A DNA stretch of 64,000 nucleotides, taken from assembly GCA_049323435.1 (NCBI GenBank), contig JBMOMX010000032.1, positions 1 to 64,000 on the forward strand, written 5' to 3'. The translations under genes and the position numbers were made by a program. Within the stretch, counting starts at the first letter, position 1, and each line of letters starts with the position of its first letter. The notes under the pieces were generated by a model, which made no database searches, had not been told where the DNA came from, and saw only the letters and a program-made list of their open reading frames with translations. This stretch comes from UBA11222 sp049323435. GTDB taxonomy: Bacteria; Pseudomonadota; Alphaproteobacteria; UBA11222. Positions 50,532 through 59,105 of the stretch are shown piece by piece.

Positions 50532-52414
50532 GCCGTTCTGACAGCGGGCTGCTTTTTCACATGCACCAGCAGCGTGGTCAGGGCCGCGGGCGTAATACCC
50601 TCAAGCCGCGCGGCCTGTCCCAAAGTCGCCGGGGCAGCTGCGCGCAGCTTCTGACGCGCCTCTATCGACAGGCCGGAAATCTTGTCATAATCGAGATCGG
50701 CTGGCAAATGCAGCGCCTCGTCTTTTCGATAGGCAATGATATCGGCTTCCTGACGCAGCAGATAGGTCGCATATTGCGCATCTGTTTGCACCTGCTCCGC
50801 AATATCGGGGGCAATTTCCGCCAGCTGCGGCCATATGACGCTCAACCGGCTAATATCAATATCGCGATAGGCCAACAGATCCCAGGCACTGCGGGTCAGG
50901 CCATCCTGATTGACCTGAAGCGCGTGATTCGCCGCCTGTGCCGATGTCAGGCGCAATGCCTGGGTCATTGCGCGGGCCTGGGTCAGCGCCTGCTGCTTGT
51001 ACTCAAAATGTGCCGCCCGCTGCGACGAGACACAGCCCCAGGCCATTCCCAGACCGGTCAAGCGCTGGTCCGCATTATCCGCCCGCAGGCTTAGCCGATA
51101 TTCAGCGCGGGAGGTAAACATCCGATAGGGTTCACTGACCCCCTTGCTGGTCAGATCGTCTATCATGACGCCAATATAGGCGGTGGCCCGGTCCAGCATC
51201 ACCCCTGGCTGGCCACCGGCCAGACGGGCGGCATTGATACCAGCCATTAATCCTTGCGCGGCCGCCTCTTCATAGCCGGTGGTGCCATTGATCTGTCCGG
51301 CCAGAAACAGGCCGCCCACCGCAATGGTTTCCAGCGTAGGCCGCAATTCGCGCGGGTCCACGAAATCATATTCAATGGCATAGCCGGGACGGAAAAACAC
51401 CGCGCGCTCCAGGCCGTTTATGGCGCGAACCATTTCCAGCTGCACCGATTCCGGCAGCGATGTGGAAATGCCGTTCGGGTAAATCCAGTCACTCTCCAGC
51501 CCCTCCGGCTCCAGAAAAATCTGATGACCCTCTTTGCCGGCGAAACGTACCACCTTATCCTCTATTGAGGGGCAATAGCGCGGCCCCGTGCCCGCAATCT
51601 GACCCGAATAGATCGGCGCACGGTGCAGATTGGCCCGGATGATCGCATGCATTGCCGGGCTGGTATGGGTAATATAGCAACTGACCTGAGGCGTGCGCGT
51701 CTCTCTGTTCATAAACGAAAACAGGCTTGGGGGCGAATCACCCTTCTGTTCTTCCAGTCCGTACCAGTCAATGGTTCTGCCATCCAGCCGCGGCGGGGTA
51801 CCGGTCTTTAACCGGCCCATGCGCAATTTCAGCCCATAAAGCGTCTTCGCAAGCGCCACAGTCGGCGCCTCCCCAACCCGGCCGGCCGGCTGCGTAAACT
51901 CGCCCATATGGATAAGGCCGTTCAGAAAAGTTCCGGTGGTGAGTATCAGCGCCTTGCAGGCAATGTGCTGGCCTGATTCGGTGATCACCGCACGGATGCT
52001 GCTGTCAGCCATTTCTATATCCCCGGCCGGGGACGCGAAAATATCAAGGCCCGATGTTTGCGCCAGCGCTGCCCGCATATGCTGCCGGTACAAAGCCCGG
52101 TCCGCCTGCGCGCGCGGTCCCTGTACGGCAGCGCCCTTGCGCCGGTTCAACAGGCGGAACTGGATGCCCGCTGCATCCGCAACCCGCCCCATCAGCCCGT
52201 CCAGCGCGTCAATTTCACGCACCAGATGCCCTTTGCCCAATCCGCCAATGGCCGGATTACAGGACATTTCCCCGAGCGTGGAAAAATTATGGGTCAGCAA
52301 CAGCGTTTCCGCACCCATGCGCGCGGCTGCGGCTGCGGCTTCGCAACCGGCATGGCCGCCGCCAACCACCACCACATCATAGGTTTTTGCAGACAATTTT
52401 TCCAATTCAGGCAT
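50528..52414 (-). CDS. mnmG: tRNA uridine-5-carboxymethylaminomethyl enzyme MnmG
   Basis: A 628-residue MnmG (GidA). FAD-binding VVVGGGHAGCEAAAAAARMG opens the protein; also seen are NPAIGGLGKGHLVREIDALDG, the catalytic Cys region FRLLNRRKGAAV and YCPSIEDKVVRF. With MnmE it modifies the wobble uridine of several tRNAs. Its upstream gene mnmE is separated by 139 bp containing a parS. Confidence 0.97.
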   Translation of the reverse strand: MPELEKLSAKTYDVVVVGGGHAGCEAAAAAARMGAETLLLTHNFSTLGEMSCNPAIGGLGKGHLVREIDALDGLMGRVADAAGIQFRLLNRRKGAAVQGPRAQADRALYRQHMRAALAQTSGLDIFASPAGDIEMADSSIRAVITESGQHIACKALILTTGTFLNGLIHMGEFTQPAGRVGEAPTVALAKTLYGLKLRMGRLKTGTPPRLDGRTIDWYGLEEQKGDSPPSLFSFMNRETRTPQVSCYITHTSPAMHAIIRANLHRAPIYSGQIAGTGPRYCPSIEDKVVRFAGKEGHQIFLEPEGLESDWIYPNGISTSLPESVQLEMVRAINGLERAVFFRPGYAIEYDFVDPRELRPTLETIAVGGLFLAGQINGTTGYEEAAAQGLMAGINAARLAGGQPGVMLDRATAYIGVMIDDLTSKGVSEPYRMFTSRAEYRLSLRADNADQRLTGLGMAWGCVSSQRAAHFEYKQQALTQARAMTQALRLTSAQAANHALQVNQDGLTRSAWDLLAYRDIDISRLSVIWPQLAEIAPDIAEQVQTDAQYATYLLRQEADIIAYRKDEALHLPADLDYDKISGLSIEARQKLRAAAPATLGQAARLEGITPAALTTLLVHVKKQPAVRTA

Positions 52415-52537
52415 AGCGCACTCTATGCTGCTTTGCAGTCTTTGTCAAAAATTCACCTAAATTATCAGATCGACCCTATTTTACAGATCTACCGGGATCG
52501 TCTCTGGCTATTCCATCTGATCCGAATAGGGTCTAGC

Positions 52538-52553
52538 TGTTTCACGTGAAACA
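52538..52553. promoter_or_regulatory. parS site 2 (perfect)
   Basis: TGTTTCACGTGAAACA, identical to site 1, abuts the mnmE stop codon and lies 124 bp before mnmG. Two identical sites 2.7 kb apart flank the mnmG-rsmG stretch, a usual alphaproteobacterial arrangement near parAB. Confidence 0.96.
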
Positions 52554-53891
52554 TTATTTTCCGATGCAGAATTCCCCAAACAGCACATCCAGCATATCCT
52601 CGACACCGGCCCGGCCGGTAATCCGCCCCAGGGCCCGCATCGCCAGACGTACATCCTCGGCAATCAGTTCTGCCGCTTTATCTTCCGATTGCAGCGCACG
52701 CAGCAAGCTTTGCTGACACTGGCTGAGTTCCCGCCTGTGCCGCTCCCGGGTCAGGCCGGGGGTCTCGCTGCCGCCCAGCCGGGCCGCCACCGCCTGCTGT
52801 AACCGCTGCAGCAGCCTGTCCACACCCGCGCCGGTGTGAAGGGATACAGGGATATATTCACTTATTCCGGATTCGAAATCTTTTTCGGGATGCAGGTCGA
52901 TCTTGTTGACCAGTGTCAGGGCAGATCCATCCTGCCAGACCTCGGTCGCCGCATGTTTTTCAGGCCATGCGCCCGCATCATAGACCAGAAGTTTCAAATC
53001 GGCTGCCGCCGCCTGACGTCCGGCACGCGCAATGCCTTCGGCCTCGATATCATCCTCGGTAATGCGCAAACCGGCCGTATCCGCAATACTGACCAGATAA
53101 CCGCCCAAATCCAGATTGACTTCTATCACATCGCGGGTGGTTCCCGCCTGGGGTGTCACAATGGCTACGTCCCTTTGGGCTAATGCATTGATTAAACTGG
53201 ATTTTCCAACATTTGGCGCCCCCAGTATGGCGATCCGGAAGCCGCGCCGCAATATTTCCCCGCGCTGGCCGTCGGCCAGATGCGCCGAAATATCCGTTGC
53301 TAATCCCTGTAACGCCGCTTGCAGTTGTTCATTCAAATCATCGGGCAGTTCTTCATCGGAAAAATCTATCTGCGCTTCCAGAATCGCCAGCGCCTGCAAC
53401 AGGCGGGCCCGCCATGATTCGTAGATTGCGCCCAGACCGCCCTCCATCTGGCGCAGCGCCTGACGCCGTTGCGCTTGTGTTTCCGCAGCCACCAGATCCG
53501 CCAGCCCTTCCACTTCGGTCAGGTCCAGCTTGCCATGATCAAAGGCCCGCCGGGTAAATTCTCCGGCCAAGGCCGGACGTGTGCCCGGCAGGCCGGAAAG
53601 GGTTCGCAGCATTTGCTCAATCACCGCGCGTCCGCCATGCAGATGAAATTCCGCAACAGATTCGCCGGTAAAACTATTTGGTGCAGGAAACCAAAGCAAC
53701 AATCCCTGATCAATTGCATGACCATTTTCATCGTAAAAAGTGCGTTTTGACGCCATACGTGCCTTGGGTAGCGGTCCTGCCAGCCTTGCTGCAATATCCC
53801 CCGCCAGCGGCCCGGAGAGACGCAGCACCGCTACTCCGGCGCGGCCCGGCGCCGTCGCCATGGCAAATATCGTATCGGGCTCAACCCCCAT
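52554..53891 (-). CDS. mnmE: tRNA modification GTPase MnmE
   Basis: A 445-residue MnmE (TrmE). It has the N-terminal folate-binding domain (DTIFAMATAPGRAGVAVLRLSG), the G domain with GAPNVGKSSLINAL, DTAGLR and NKID, and the conserved C-terminal Cys in FGEFCIGK. It is the partner of MnmG. ATG 53891 with GAGGCGG upstream is preferred; a GTG at 53918 gives nine more residues and overlaps the DUF6489 gene. Confidence 0.95.
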   Translation of the reverse strand: MGVEPDTIFAMATAPGRAGVAVLRLSGPLAGDIAARLAGPLPKARMASKRTFYDENGHAIDQGLLLWFPAPNSFTGESVAEFHLHGGRAVIEQMLRTLSGLPGTRPALAGEFTRRAFDHGKLDLTEVEGLADLVAAETQAQRRQALRQMEGGLGAIYESWRARLLQALAILEAQIDFSDEELPDDLNEQLQAALQGLATDISAHLADGQRGEILRRGFRIAILGAPNVGKSSLINALAQRDVAIVTPQAGTTRDVIEVNLDLGGYLVSIADTAGLRITEDDIEAEGIARAGRQAAAADLKLLVYDAGAWPEKHAATEVWQDGSALTLVNKIDLHPEKDFESGISEYIPVSLHTGAGVDRLLQRLQQAVAARLGGSETPGLTRERHRRELSQCQQSLLRALQSEDKAAELIAEDVRLAMRALGRITGRAGVEDMLDVLFGEFCIGK

Positions 53892-53904
53892 CCAGGCTGC
53901 CGCC

Positions 53905-54147
53905 TCAACCGGCGCCACTGCCGGTTTTCAGCGCGCTGCGAAAAAGTTCCTGCCAGCGTTCCATCGGATTGCCGGTTCCGGCAAGAAACCCCTTGAACAG
54001 CGCTTCACCATCCATGGACGCCATGGATTTACGAAACTGCGCCTCCATCTCCTTGAGCATTCTATCCTGCATCGGAGCCACCTTCGGCAGGCCAAAAAAG
54101 GACCGCGCCTCATCCGGGGTGCATTCAACGTTAAAGGTGATTTTCAT
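53905..54147 (-). CDS. DUF6489-like small protein
   Basis: An 80-residue soluble protein starting MKITFNVECTPDEARSFFGLPKVAPMQDRM. It resembles a small alphaproteobacterial family (DUF6489) of unknown function. ATG 54147 follows GAGGAAGCCCT; a longer frame to 54207 has no ribosome site. It lies directly upstream of mnmE and is probably cotranscribed with it. Confidence 0.7.
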   Translation of the reverse strand: MKITFNVECTPDEARSFFGLPKVAPMQDRMLKEMEAQFRKSMASMDGEALFKGFLAGTGNPMERWQELFRSALKTGSGAG

Positions 54148-54227
54148 AGGGCTTCCTCGCTTGCTGGAAATGTGCGGCACAGCTATGTTGCCCCTATATC
54201 CTATCATAGAATTTAAAGGACCGCGCC

Positions 54228-56261
54228 ATGGAGCGAAACTTTCTGGACCGCGAAACCAGCCCCTATCTGTTGCAGCATAAGGACAATCCGGTGCACTGGT
54301 ATGGCTGGGGCCCGGAAGCGTTTCAGGCCGCGCGCAAATATGGCAAGCCGGTGCTGCTGTCGATCGGCTATGCCGCCTGCCACTGGTGCCATGTGATGGC
54401 GCATGAAAGTTTCGAAGACCCGCAAACTGCCGCGCTTATGAATGAGCTGTTCGTCAATATCAAGGTGGATCGCGAGGAGCGTCCAGATATAGACGCCATC
54501 TATATGCATGCGCTGGCGCTGCTAGGCCAGCCCGGCGGCTGGCCGCTGACCATGTTCCTGACCTCGGATGGCGAGCCGTTCTGGGGCGGTACCTATTTTC
54601 CGCCCCATTCTGCGCATGGCCGCCCTGCCTTTCGCGATATCTTGCGTGAGGTGCATCAAGTCTATATGTCCGAACCAGAAAAAATCGCCAATAACAGGGA
54701 CGCGCTGAAACAGGCGCTGGAGCAGATGAGTCAGACAAATACAGAAGGCCACCTCACATTTGACCTGCTGGACCAGGCCGTGCGCGGCCTCGCCAGGCAG
54801 ATCGACCCCGCGCATGGCGGCCTCAAAGGCGCACCCAAATTTCCCCAGCCGGCAATATTTGAAATGCTGTGGCGCGGCTATTTGCGCAGCCATGATGATG
54901 GCCAATTAAAATTATTGAACGCCACGCTGGAAAATATCTGCCAGGGGGGCATTTTTGATCATCTCGGCGGCGGCCTTTCGCGTTACGCCACCGATGAGCG
55001 CTGGCTGGTCCCGCATTTCGAAAAAATGTTGTATGACAATGCGCAATTCATTGATCTGCTCACAATGGTCTGGCCCGGCACGCATTCCACTTTATATGCC
55101 TGGCGCCTGTTTGAGACGGTAGCCTGGGTGCAGCGTGAAATGGTGCTTCCCGAAGGCGGTTTTGCCGCCTCGCTGGACGCCGACAGCGAAGGGGTTGAGG
55201 GCAAATATTATGTCTGGGACGAATCCGAGATCGACCGGCTGCTGGGTCTCGACGCCAAATTCTTCAAACAGCATTATGATGTCACGCCCGCCGGCAACTG
55301 GGAGGGAATGAATATTCTCAACCGGCTGAAAGATTTCGGGCTCGCCTCTGACCCCGATGAACGCCGCCTGGCGCTGCTGCGCGCAAAATTATTACCGGTG
55401 CGCGACAGCCGCATTCCGCCCGGGCGTGATGACAAGGTGCTGGCCGACTGGAACGGCATGATGATCGCAGCGCTCGCCAATGCTGCCGCTGTATTTGACC
55501 GGCCAAGCTGGTTTGAAATGGCGGCCCGCGCATTTGAATTCGTTACCACAGCCATGACCGGTCCGGATGGCCGCATCGCCCATTCCTGGTGTGCGGGAAA
55601 AATCACCGGCGCGGAGATATTGGATGACTATGCCCATATGGCGCGCGCCGCCCTCAGCCTATATGAGCTGAGCGGGATCACGGACTATCTGCAATGGGCG
55701 CAACGCTGGACCCAACAGGTCAATGAACGTTTCTGGGACAGCGAGAATGGCGGCTATTTCTATACTCCGAAGGACGCCAGGGATCTGATCGTGCGCACCC
55801 GCCAGGGCGCCGATAACGCCACCCCCAGCGGCAATGGCGTGATGGCAAATGTCCTGGCCCGGCTGGCCTATCTGACCGGCGACATGACGCACCGTCAGCG
55901 CGCCACGGCGGTTATCGCGGCATTTGGCGGTGAAGTGCGCAAAAACTATCTGTCACTGGCCAGCCTGCTCAACAGTTTCGAATTTCTCGAACGCGGCGTG
56001 CAGATCGTCATTCTGGGCGATCGCGCCGACAAACATACCCAGAAACTGTTGCAGGCGGTCTATTCCCAGCCTGTCCCCGACCGCACCGTCATGGTCATCG
56101 CACCTGGAAGCGAACTGCCCAAAAATCACCCGGCACGCAACAAGACCCAGCGCGACAACCGCGCGACCGCCTATGTCTGCCGCGGGCCCAGCTGCTCCCT
56201 GCCGCTGACCGATCCGGGCATGCTGGCCGACGCGATTGATCCGCGTTTGGTCAAAGTTTAA
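54228..56261 (+). CDS. Thioredoxin-domain protein of the DUF255/YyaL (SPATA20) family
   Basis: A 677-residue protein with an N-terminal thioredoxin-like domain (NPVHWYGWGPEAFQAA...) carrying CHWC (51-54), and a long alpha/alpha-barrel C-terminal part with GGIFDHLGGGLSRYATDERWLVPHFEKMLYD. The family is widespread in bacteria and animals, but its reaction is not established; the barrel resembles sugar epimerases or glycosidases. It leads a plus-strand run of four redox/hydrolase genes. Confidence 0.9.
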   Translation: MERNFLDRETSPYLLQHKDNPVHWYGWGPEAFQAARKYGKPVLLSIGYAACHWCHVMAHESFEDPQTAALMNELFVNIKVDREERPDIDAIYMHALALLGQPGGWPLTMFLTSDGEPFWGGTYFPPHSAHGRPAFRDILREVHQVYMSEPEKIANNRDALKQALEQMSQTNTEGHLTFDLLDQAVRGLARQIDPAHGGLKGAPKFPQPAIFEMLWRGYLRSHDDGQLKLLNATLENICQGGIFDHLGGGLSRYATDERWLVPHFEKMLYDNAQFIDLLTMVWPGTHSTLYAWRLFETVAWVQREMVLPEGGFAASLDADSEGVEGKYYVWDESEIDRLLGLDAKFFKQHYDVTPAGNWEGMNILNRLKDFGLASDPDERRLALLRAKLLPVRDSRIPPGRDDKVLADWNGMMIAALANAAAVFDRPSWFEMAARAFEFVTTAMTGPDGRIAHSWCAGKITGAEILDDYAHMARAALSLYELSGITDYLQWAQRWTQQVNERFWDSENGGYFYTPKDARDLIVRTRQGADNATPSGNGVMANVLARLAYLTGDMTHRQRATAVIAAFGGEVRKNYLSLASLLNSFEFLERGVQIVILGDRADKHTQKLLQAVYSQPVPDRTVMVIAPGSELPKNHPARNKTQRDNRATAYVCRGPSCSLPLTDPGMLADAIDPRLVKV

Positions 56262-56272
56262 AGGCCGGTCCT

Positions 56273-57151
56273 ATGACAGCTGATCCGCAAAAGGCTATCT
56301 TTGCCGAGGGCAGCCAGTTTTATCTGGCGCTTGAATATCGCTGCGCGCCCTCGCCGCAATTGAAAACCGCGATCCGGCAGGCGCGCGCGGCGGCGGCGGC
56401 ATCGGGCGCGCATGCCGTGTTCGCCTTTGGTAATAATTTGCTAGCGGCGATCACGGACACGCTTCCCGAGGCCTTCAGCGCATTTACGCCAATCCAGGGC
56501 GCATCCGGCCTGCACGCACCGGCCACCCAGCGCGATCTGCTGATCTGGATTCACGGGGCGCGCATGGATGCAAATTTCGACGCCGCCCGCGCCATGCATA
56601 ACGCGCTGAAAGACCATGCGGAACTGCTGCTCGAGGTTCCCGGTTTCAATTATCACGATAACCGCGACATGACCGGCTTCATTGACGGCACCGCCAATCC
56701 GCGCGACGCCGAGGCGCACGAAGCCGCGCTGGTTCCGCCGGGCCGCAATCTGGCGGGCGGCGCCTATGTCATGAGTATGCAATATCTGCATGATCTGGAC
56801 GCTTTCAACAGGCTGTCCATCCCCGAACAGGAAAAAATCATCGGCCGCACCAGGAATGACAGCACCGAGCTGCAACGCGCGGCAAAGCCCAATGACGCCC
56901 ATATTGCCCGCGCCGAGATTACAGTGGATGGCGAGGAACAGAAAATCTACCGGCGTTCATTTCCGTTTGGCGGCGTGCGCCAGCACGGGCTTTACTTTCT
57001 TGCTTTCGCCTGTGAACAGCGCCGCTTCGAACTGATTTTAAAAAGCATGTATGGCATTTCCGGTGACGGCGTGCATGATCATTTGCTACACTTTACCCGC
57101 GCCGTGACGGGCTCTTTCTGGTTCGCCCCGCCGCTGGGCGCGCTGGATTAA
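56273..57151 (+). CDS. DyP-type peroxidase
   Basis: A 292-residue haem peroxidase of the dye-decolourising family with the diagnostic GxxDG motif in TGFIDGTANPRD (Asp138), a likely proximal His in NDAHIARAE (His210) and a downstream Arg in YRRSFPFGG. It has no signal peptide, so it is cytoplasmic or encapsulin-loaded; no encapsulin gene is adjacent. It starts 11 bp after the DUF255 gene and is probably in an operon with it. Confidence 0.88.
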   Translation: MTADPQKAIFAEGSQFYLALEYRCAPSPQLKTAIRQARAAAAASGAHAVFAFGNNLLAAITDTLPEAFSAFTPIQGASGLHAPATQRDLLIWIHGARMDANFDAARAMHNALKDHAELLLEVPGFNYHDNRDMTGFIDGTANPRDAEAHEAALVPPGRNLAGGAYVMSMQYLHDLDAFNRLSIPEQEKIIGRTRNDSTELQRAAKPNDAHIARAEITVDGEEQKIYRRSFPFGGVRQHGLYFLAFACEQRRFELILKSMYGISGDGVHDHLLHFTRAVTGSFWFAPPLGALD

Positions 57152-57195
57152 ATGCCGGGCTTGAAAAATACCGGCCTGAACTGAAGGAGAAAGCA

Positions 57196-57894
57196 ATGAA
57201 CGGAACAGATATAAATATTCCGTGTAAAGACGGTTCCATGACCGGCTATCTTTCCATGCCGAAATCTGGCACCGGGCCGGGCGTGGTGGTGATGCAGGAA
57301 ATTTTTGGCGTCAATCAGGTGATGCGTGAAATCACCGATATGTTCGCCGCCGAAGGCTTTGTGGCGCTGTGCCCGGATCTGTTCTGGCGCATCGAACCTG
57401 GCGTTAACATCACCGACAAGTCAAAGGCCGAATGGGACAAGGCCTTTTCGCTATTTGGCAAATTCAACCGCGACACCGGCATACAGGATGTCGCTTCCAC
57501 AATTGACGCCTTACGCAAGACCAAAGGCTGTACCGGCAAGGCCGGAACAGTGGGATTTTGTCTGGGTGGTTTGCTAGCCTATCTTTCGGCTGCGCGAACC
57601 GACGCGGACGCCGCCGTTGGATTTTACGGCGTCAGCATTCCCGATTTTCTAGGCGAAGCGCCGAATATTAAAAAGCCTCTGATGCTGCACATCGCAGGAA
57701 AAGACGGCTTTGTGCCGCCCGCCGCACAGGACGCCATGCATAAGGGCCTTGATGAAAACAAATTCTGCACCCTGTATGATTATCCCGAACAGGATCATGC
57801 CTTTGCCCGCATGGGAGGCGAACATTATGATGCAGCCGCCGCAAAACTGGCAATGTCGCGCACGATCGGCTTTTTCAAGACTCACCTGGCATGA
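57196..57894 (+). CDS. Dienelactone hydrolase-family protein
   Basis: A 232-residue alpha/beta hydrolase with the triad Cys122 (GFCLGG), Asp170 (AGKDGFVP) and His201 (EQDHAFA), the signature of dienelactone hydrolases that open ring-cleavage lactones. The substrate here is unknown. AAGGAGAAAGCA precedes the ATG, 44 bp after the DyP gene. Confidence 0.88.
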   Translation: MNGTDINIPCKDGSMTGYLSMPKSGTGPGVVVMQEIFGVNQVMREITDMFAAEGFVALCPDLFWRIEPGVNITDKSKAEWDKAFSLFGKFNRDTGIQDVASTIDALRKTKGCTGKAGTVGFCLGGLLAYLSAARTDADAAVGFYGVSIPDFLGEAPNIKKPLMLHIAGKDGFVPPAAQDAMHKGLDENKFCTLYDYPEQDHAFARMGGEHYDAAAAKLAMSRTIGFFKTHLA

Positions 57895-57913
57895 AATCTT
57901 GCCGGATATTTTG

Positions 57914-58879
57914 AAAAAACTGATCCGCGGCCAGATCCTGGCCTGCATGCTCTGCTATGCGGGCACGGCGCTTGCGCAGAACCAGAACGATCCCTCTTTG
58001 CCTTCCGAGGATTCCGCCCGCTTCGTGATTTCCAATGTGGAATTCACGCTGCTGCATGAATTGATCCATGTGCTTATTGATGAAGCCGGCATTCCGGTTC
58101 TGGCCCGCGAGGAGGATCTGTCCGACTATCTGACGGCCATTACGCTTCTTAGTCATAAAACCGGTTTTCCGGTTCTGCCGGCCGAAAAAAAACTGCCCTC
58201 CATCAATGAATGGCCCCCCGATACCGCCCAGCTGACCCCCGCAAGCGTCAGGCGCATGCAGGACATTATTGATGCCTGGCGGATAGAATGGACCATTTCC
58301 GAACAGGACAATATGGTGCTGCCCTGGGCCGATCCGCATGCGCTGGAAATTCAGCGGCTATATGATCTGGTCTGCCTGACCTATGGCCGCGACCCGAATC
58401 ATCTGGAAGATTTCCGCATCGAAAATGAATTGCCCGCAGACAGGGCAGAATTATGCGAAGAAGATTTCGCCAAGGCCGAAAAGGGGCTGGAATTCGTCAA
58501 GACCACACTGAAAAATATCGCCAGAACACCGCTAAGCGCGGCCGGCCATATGCCGCCCGATTTCGCCATTCAGATAAAATTCGAGGAGGCGGTCTCTCCA
58601 GCCCATAAACAATATAAATTATGGCTGCAAAATGCCTCGATCATCTATCCGCTGATCGATGCCTTGAACCGGGATTATTATCTGCCCCGCCCGATTAAGA
58701 TACGCTTTCGCATCTGCGGCCAGCCCAATGCCTATTGGGAGCCGAAGGACGCCGAGGTGAATGTCTGTTACGAACTTCTCGACCGCTTCGTGCATCTCGA
58801 CCGGTTCCGCAAGGAATATGCGATTGACCGGCGCAAGAATATGCTGGGCAAGGCCAAGGCAGAGCGGGCCTTCAAATAG
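57914..58879 (+). CDS. DUF4344-family putative metallopeptidase, exported
   Basis: A 321-residue protein with a signal peptide (ILACMLCYAGTALA) and a zinc-binding HELIH (49-53) near the start of the mature protein, as in DUF4344 metallopeptidases. A second conserved region is VNVCYELLDRFVHL near the C terminus. The start is uncertain: TTG 57914 (GCCGGATAT ahead) gives the best signal peptide, and TTG 57899 is possible. No ATG fits. It would act in the periplasm. Confidence 0.75.
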   Translation, partial: KKLIRGQILACMLCYAGTALAQNQNDPSLPSEDSARFVISNVEFTLLHELIHVLIDEAGIPVLAREEDLSDYLTAITLLSHKTGFPVLPAEKKLPSINEWPPDTAQLTPASVRRMQDIIDAWRIEWTISEQDNMVLPWADPHALEIQRLYDLVCLTYGRDPNHLEDFRIENELPADRAELCEEDFAKAEKGLEFVKTTLKNIARTPLSAAGHMPPDFAIQIKFEEAVSPAHKQYKLWLQNASIIYPLIDALNRDYYLPRPIKIRFRICGQPNAYWEPKDAEVNVCYELLDRFVHLDRFRKEYAIDRRKNMLGKAKAERAFK

Positions 58880-58937
58880 CGATATGCTATCTTCCAGATC
58901 CGTATGCATTTAGGTTAAATCGCCCCCCCACACGCAG

Positions 58938-59063
58938 TGTCACCCCGCACTTGGTGCGGGGTCCAGGGGGCCAAACTCAGGCTCTACTTTGCAGCACCTT
59001 TGCCATGCCGTAGCCAGCCTTCTTGCGAAGGCTGGTGGACCCCGGAATAAATCCGGGGTGACA
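58938..59063. repeat. Dispersed palindromic intergenic repeat R1, copy C (reverse, with insertion)
   Basis: A reverse-oriented copy: TGTCACCCCGCACTTGGTGCGGGG ... CCCCGGAATAAATCCGGGGTGACA, with the flank GGTTAGAGTGTGTTGCAT (59064-59081) matching copy B. It contains an extra 22-bp hairpin, CCAGCCTTCTTGCGAAGGCTGG (59014-59035), absent from copies A and B. It sits between the convergent DUF4344 and rho genes and may terminate both. Confidence 0.8.
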
Positions 59064-59105
59064 GGTTAGAGTGTGTTGCATGGTCTAACTTAAAATCAGA
59101 CCAAT

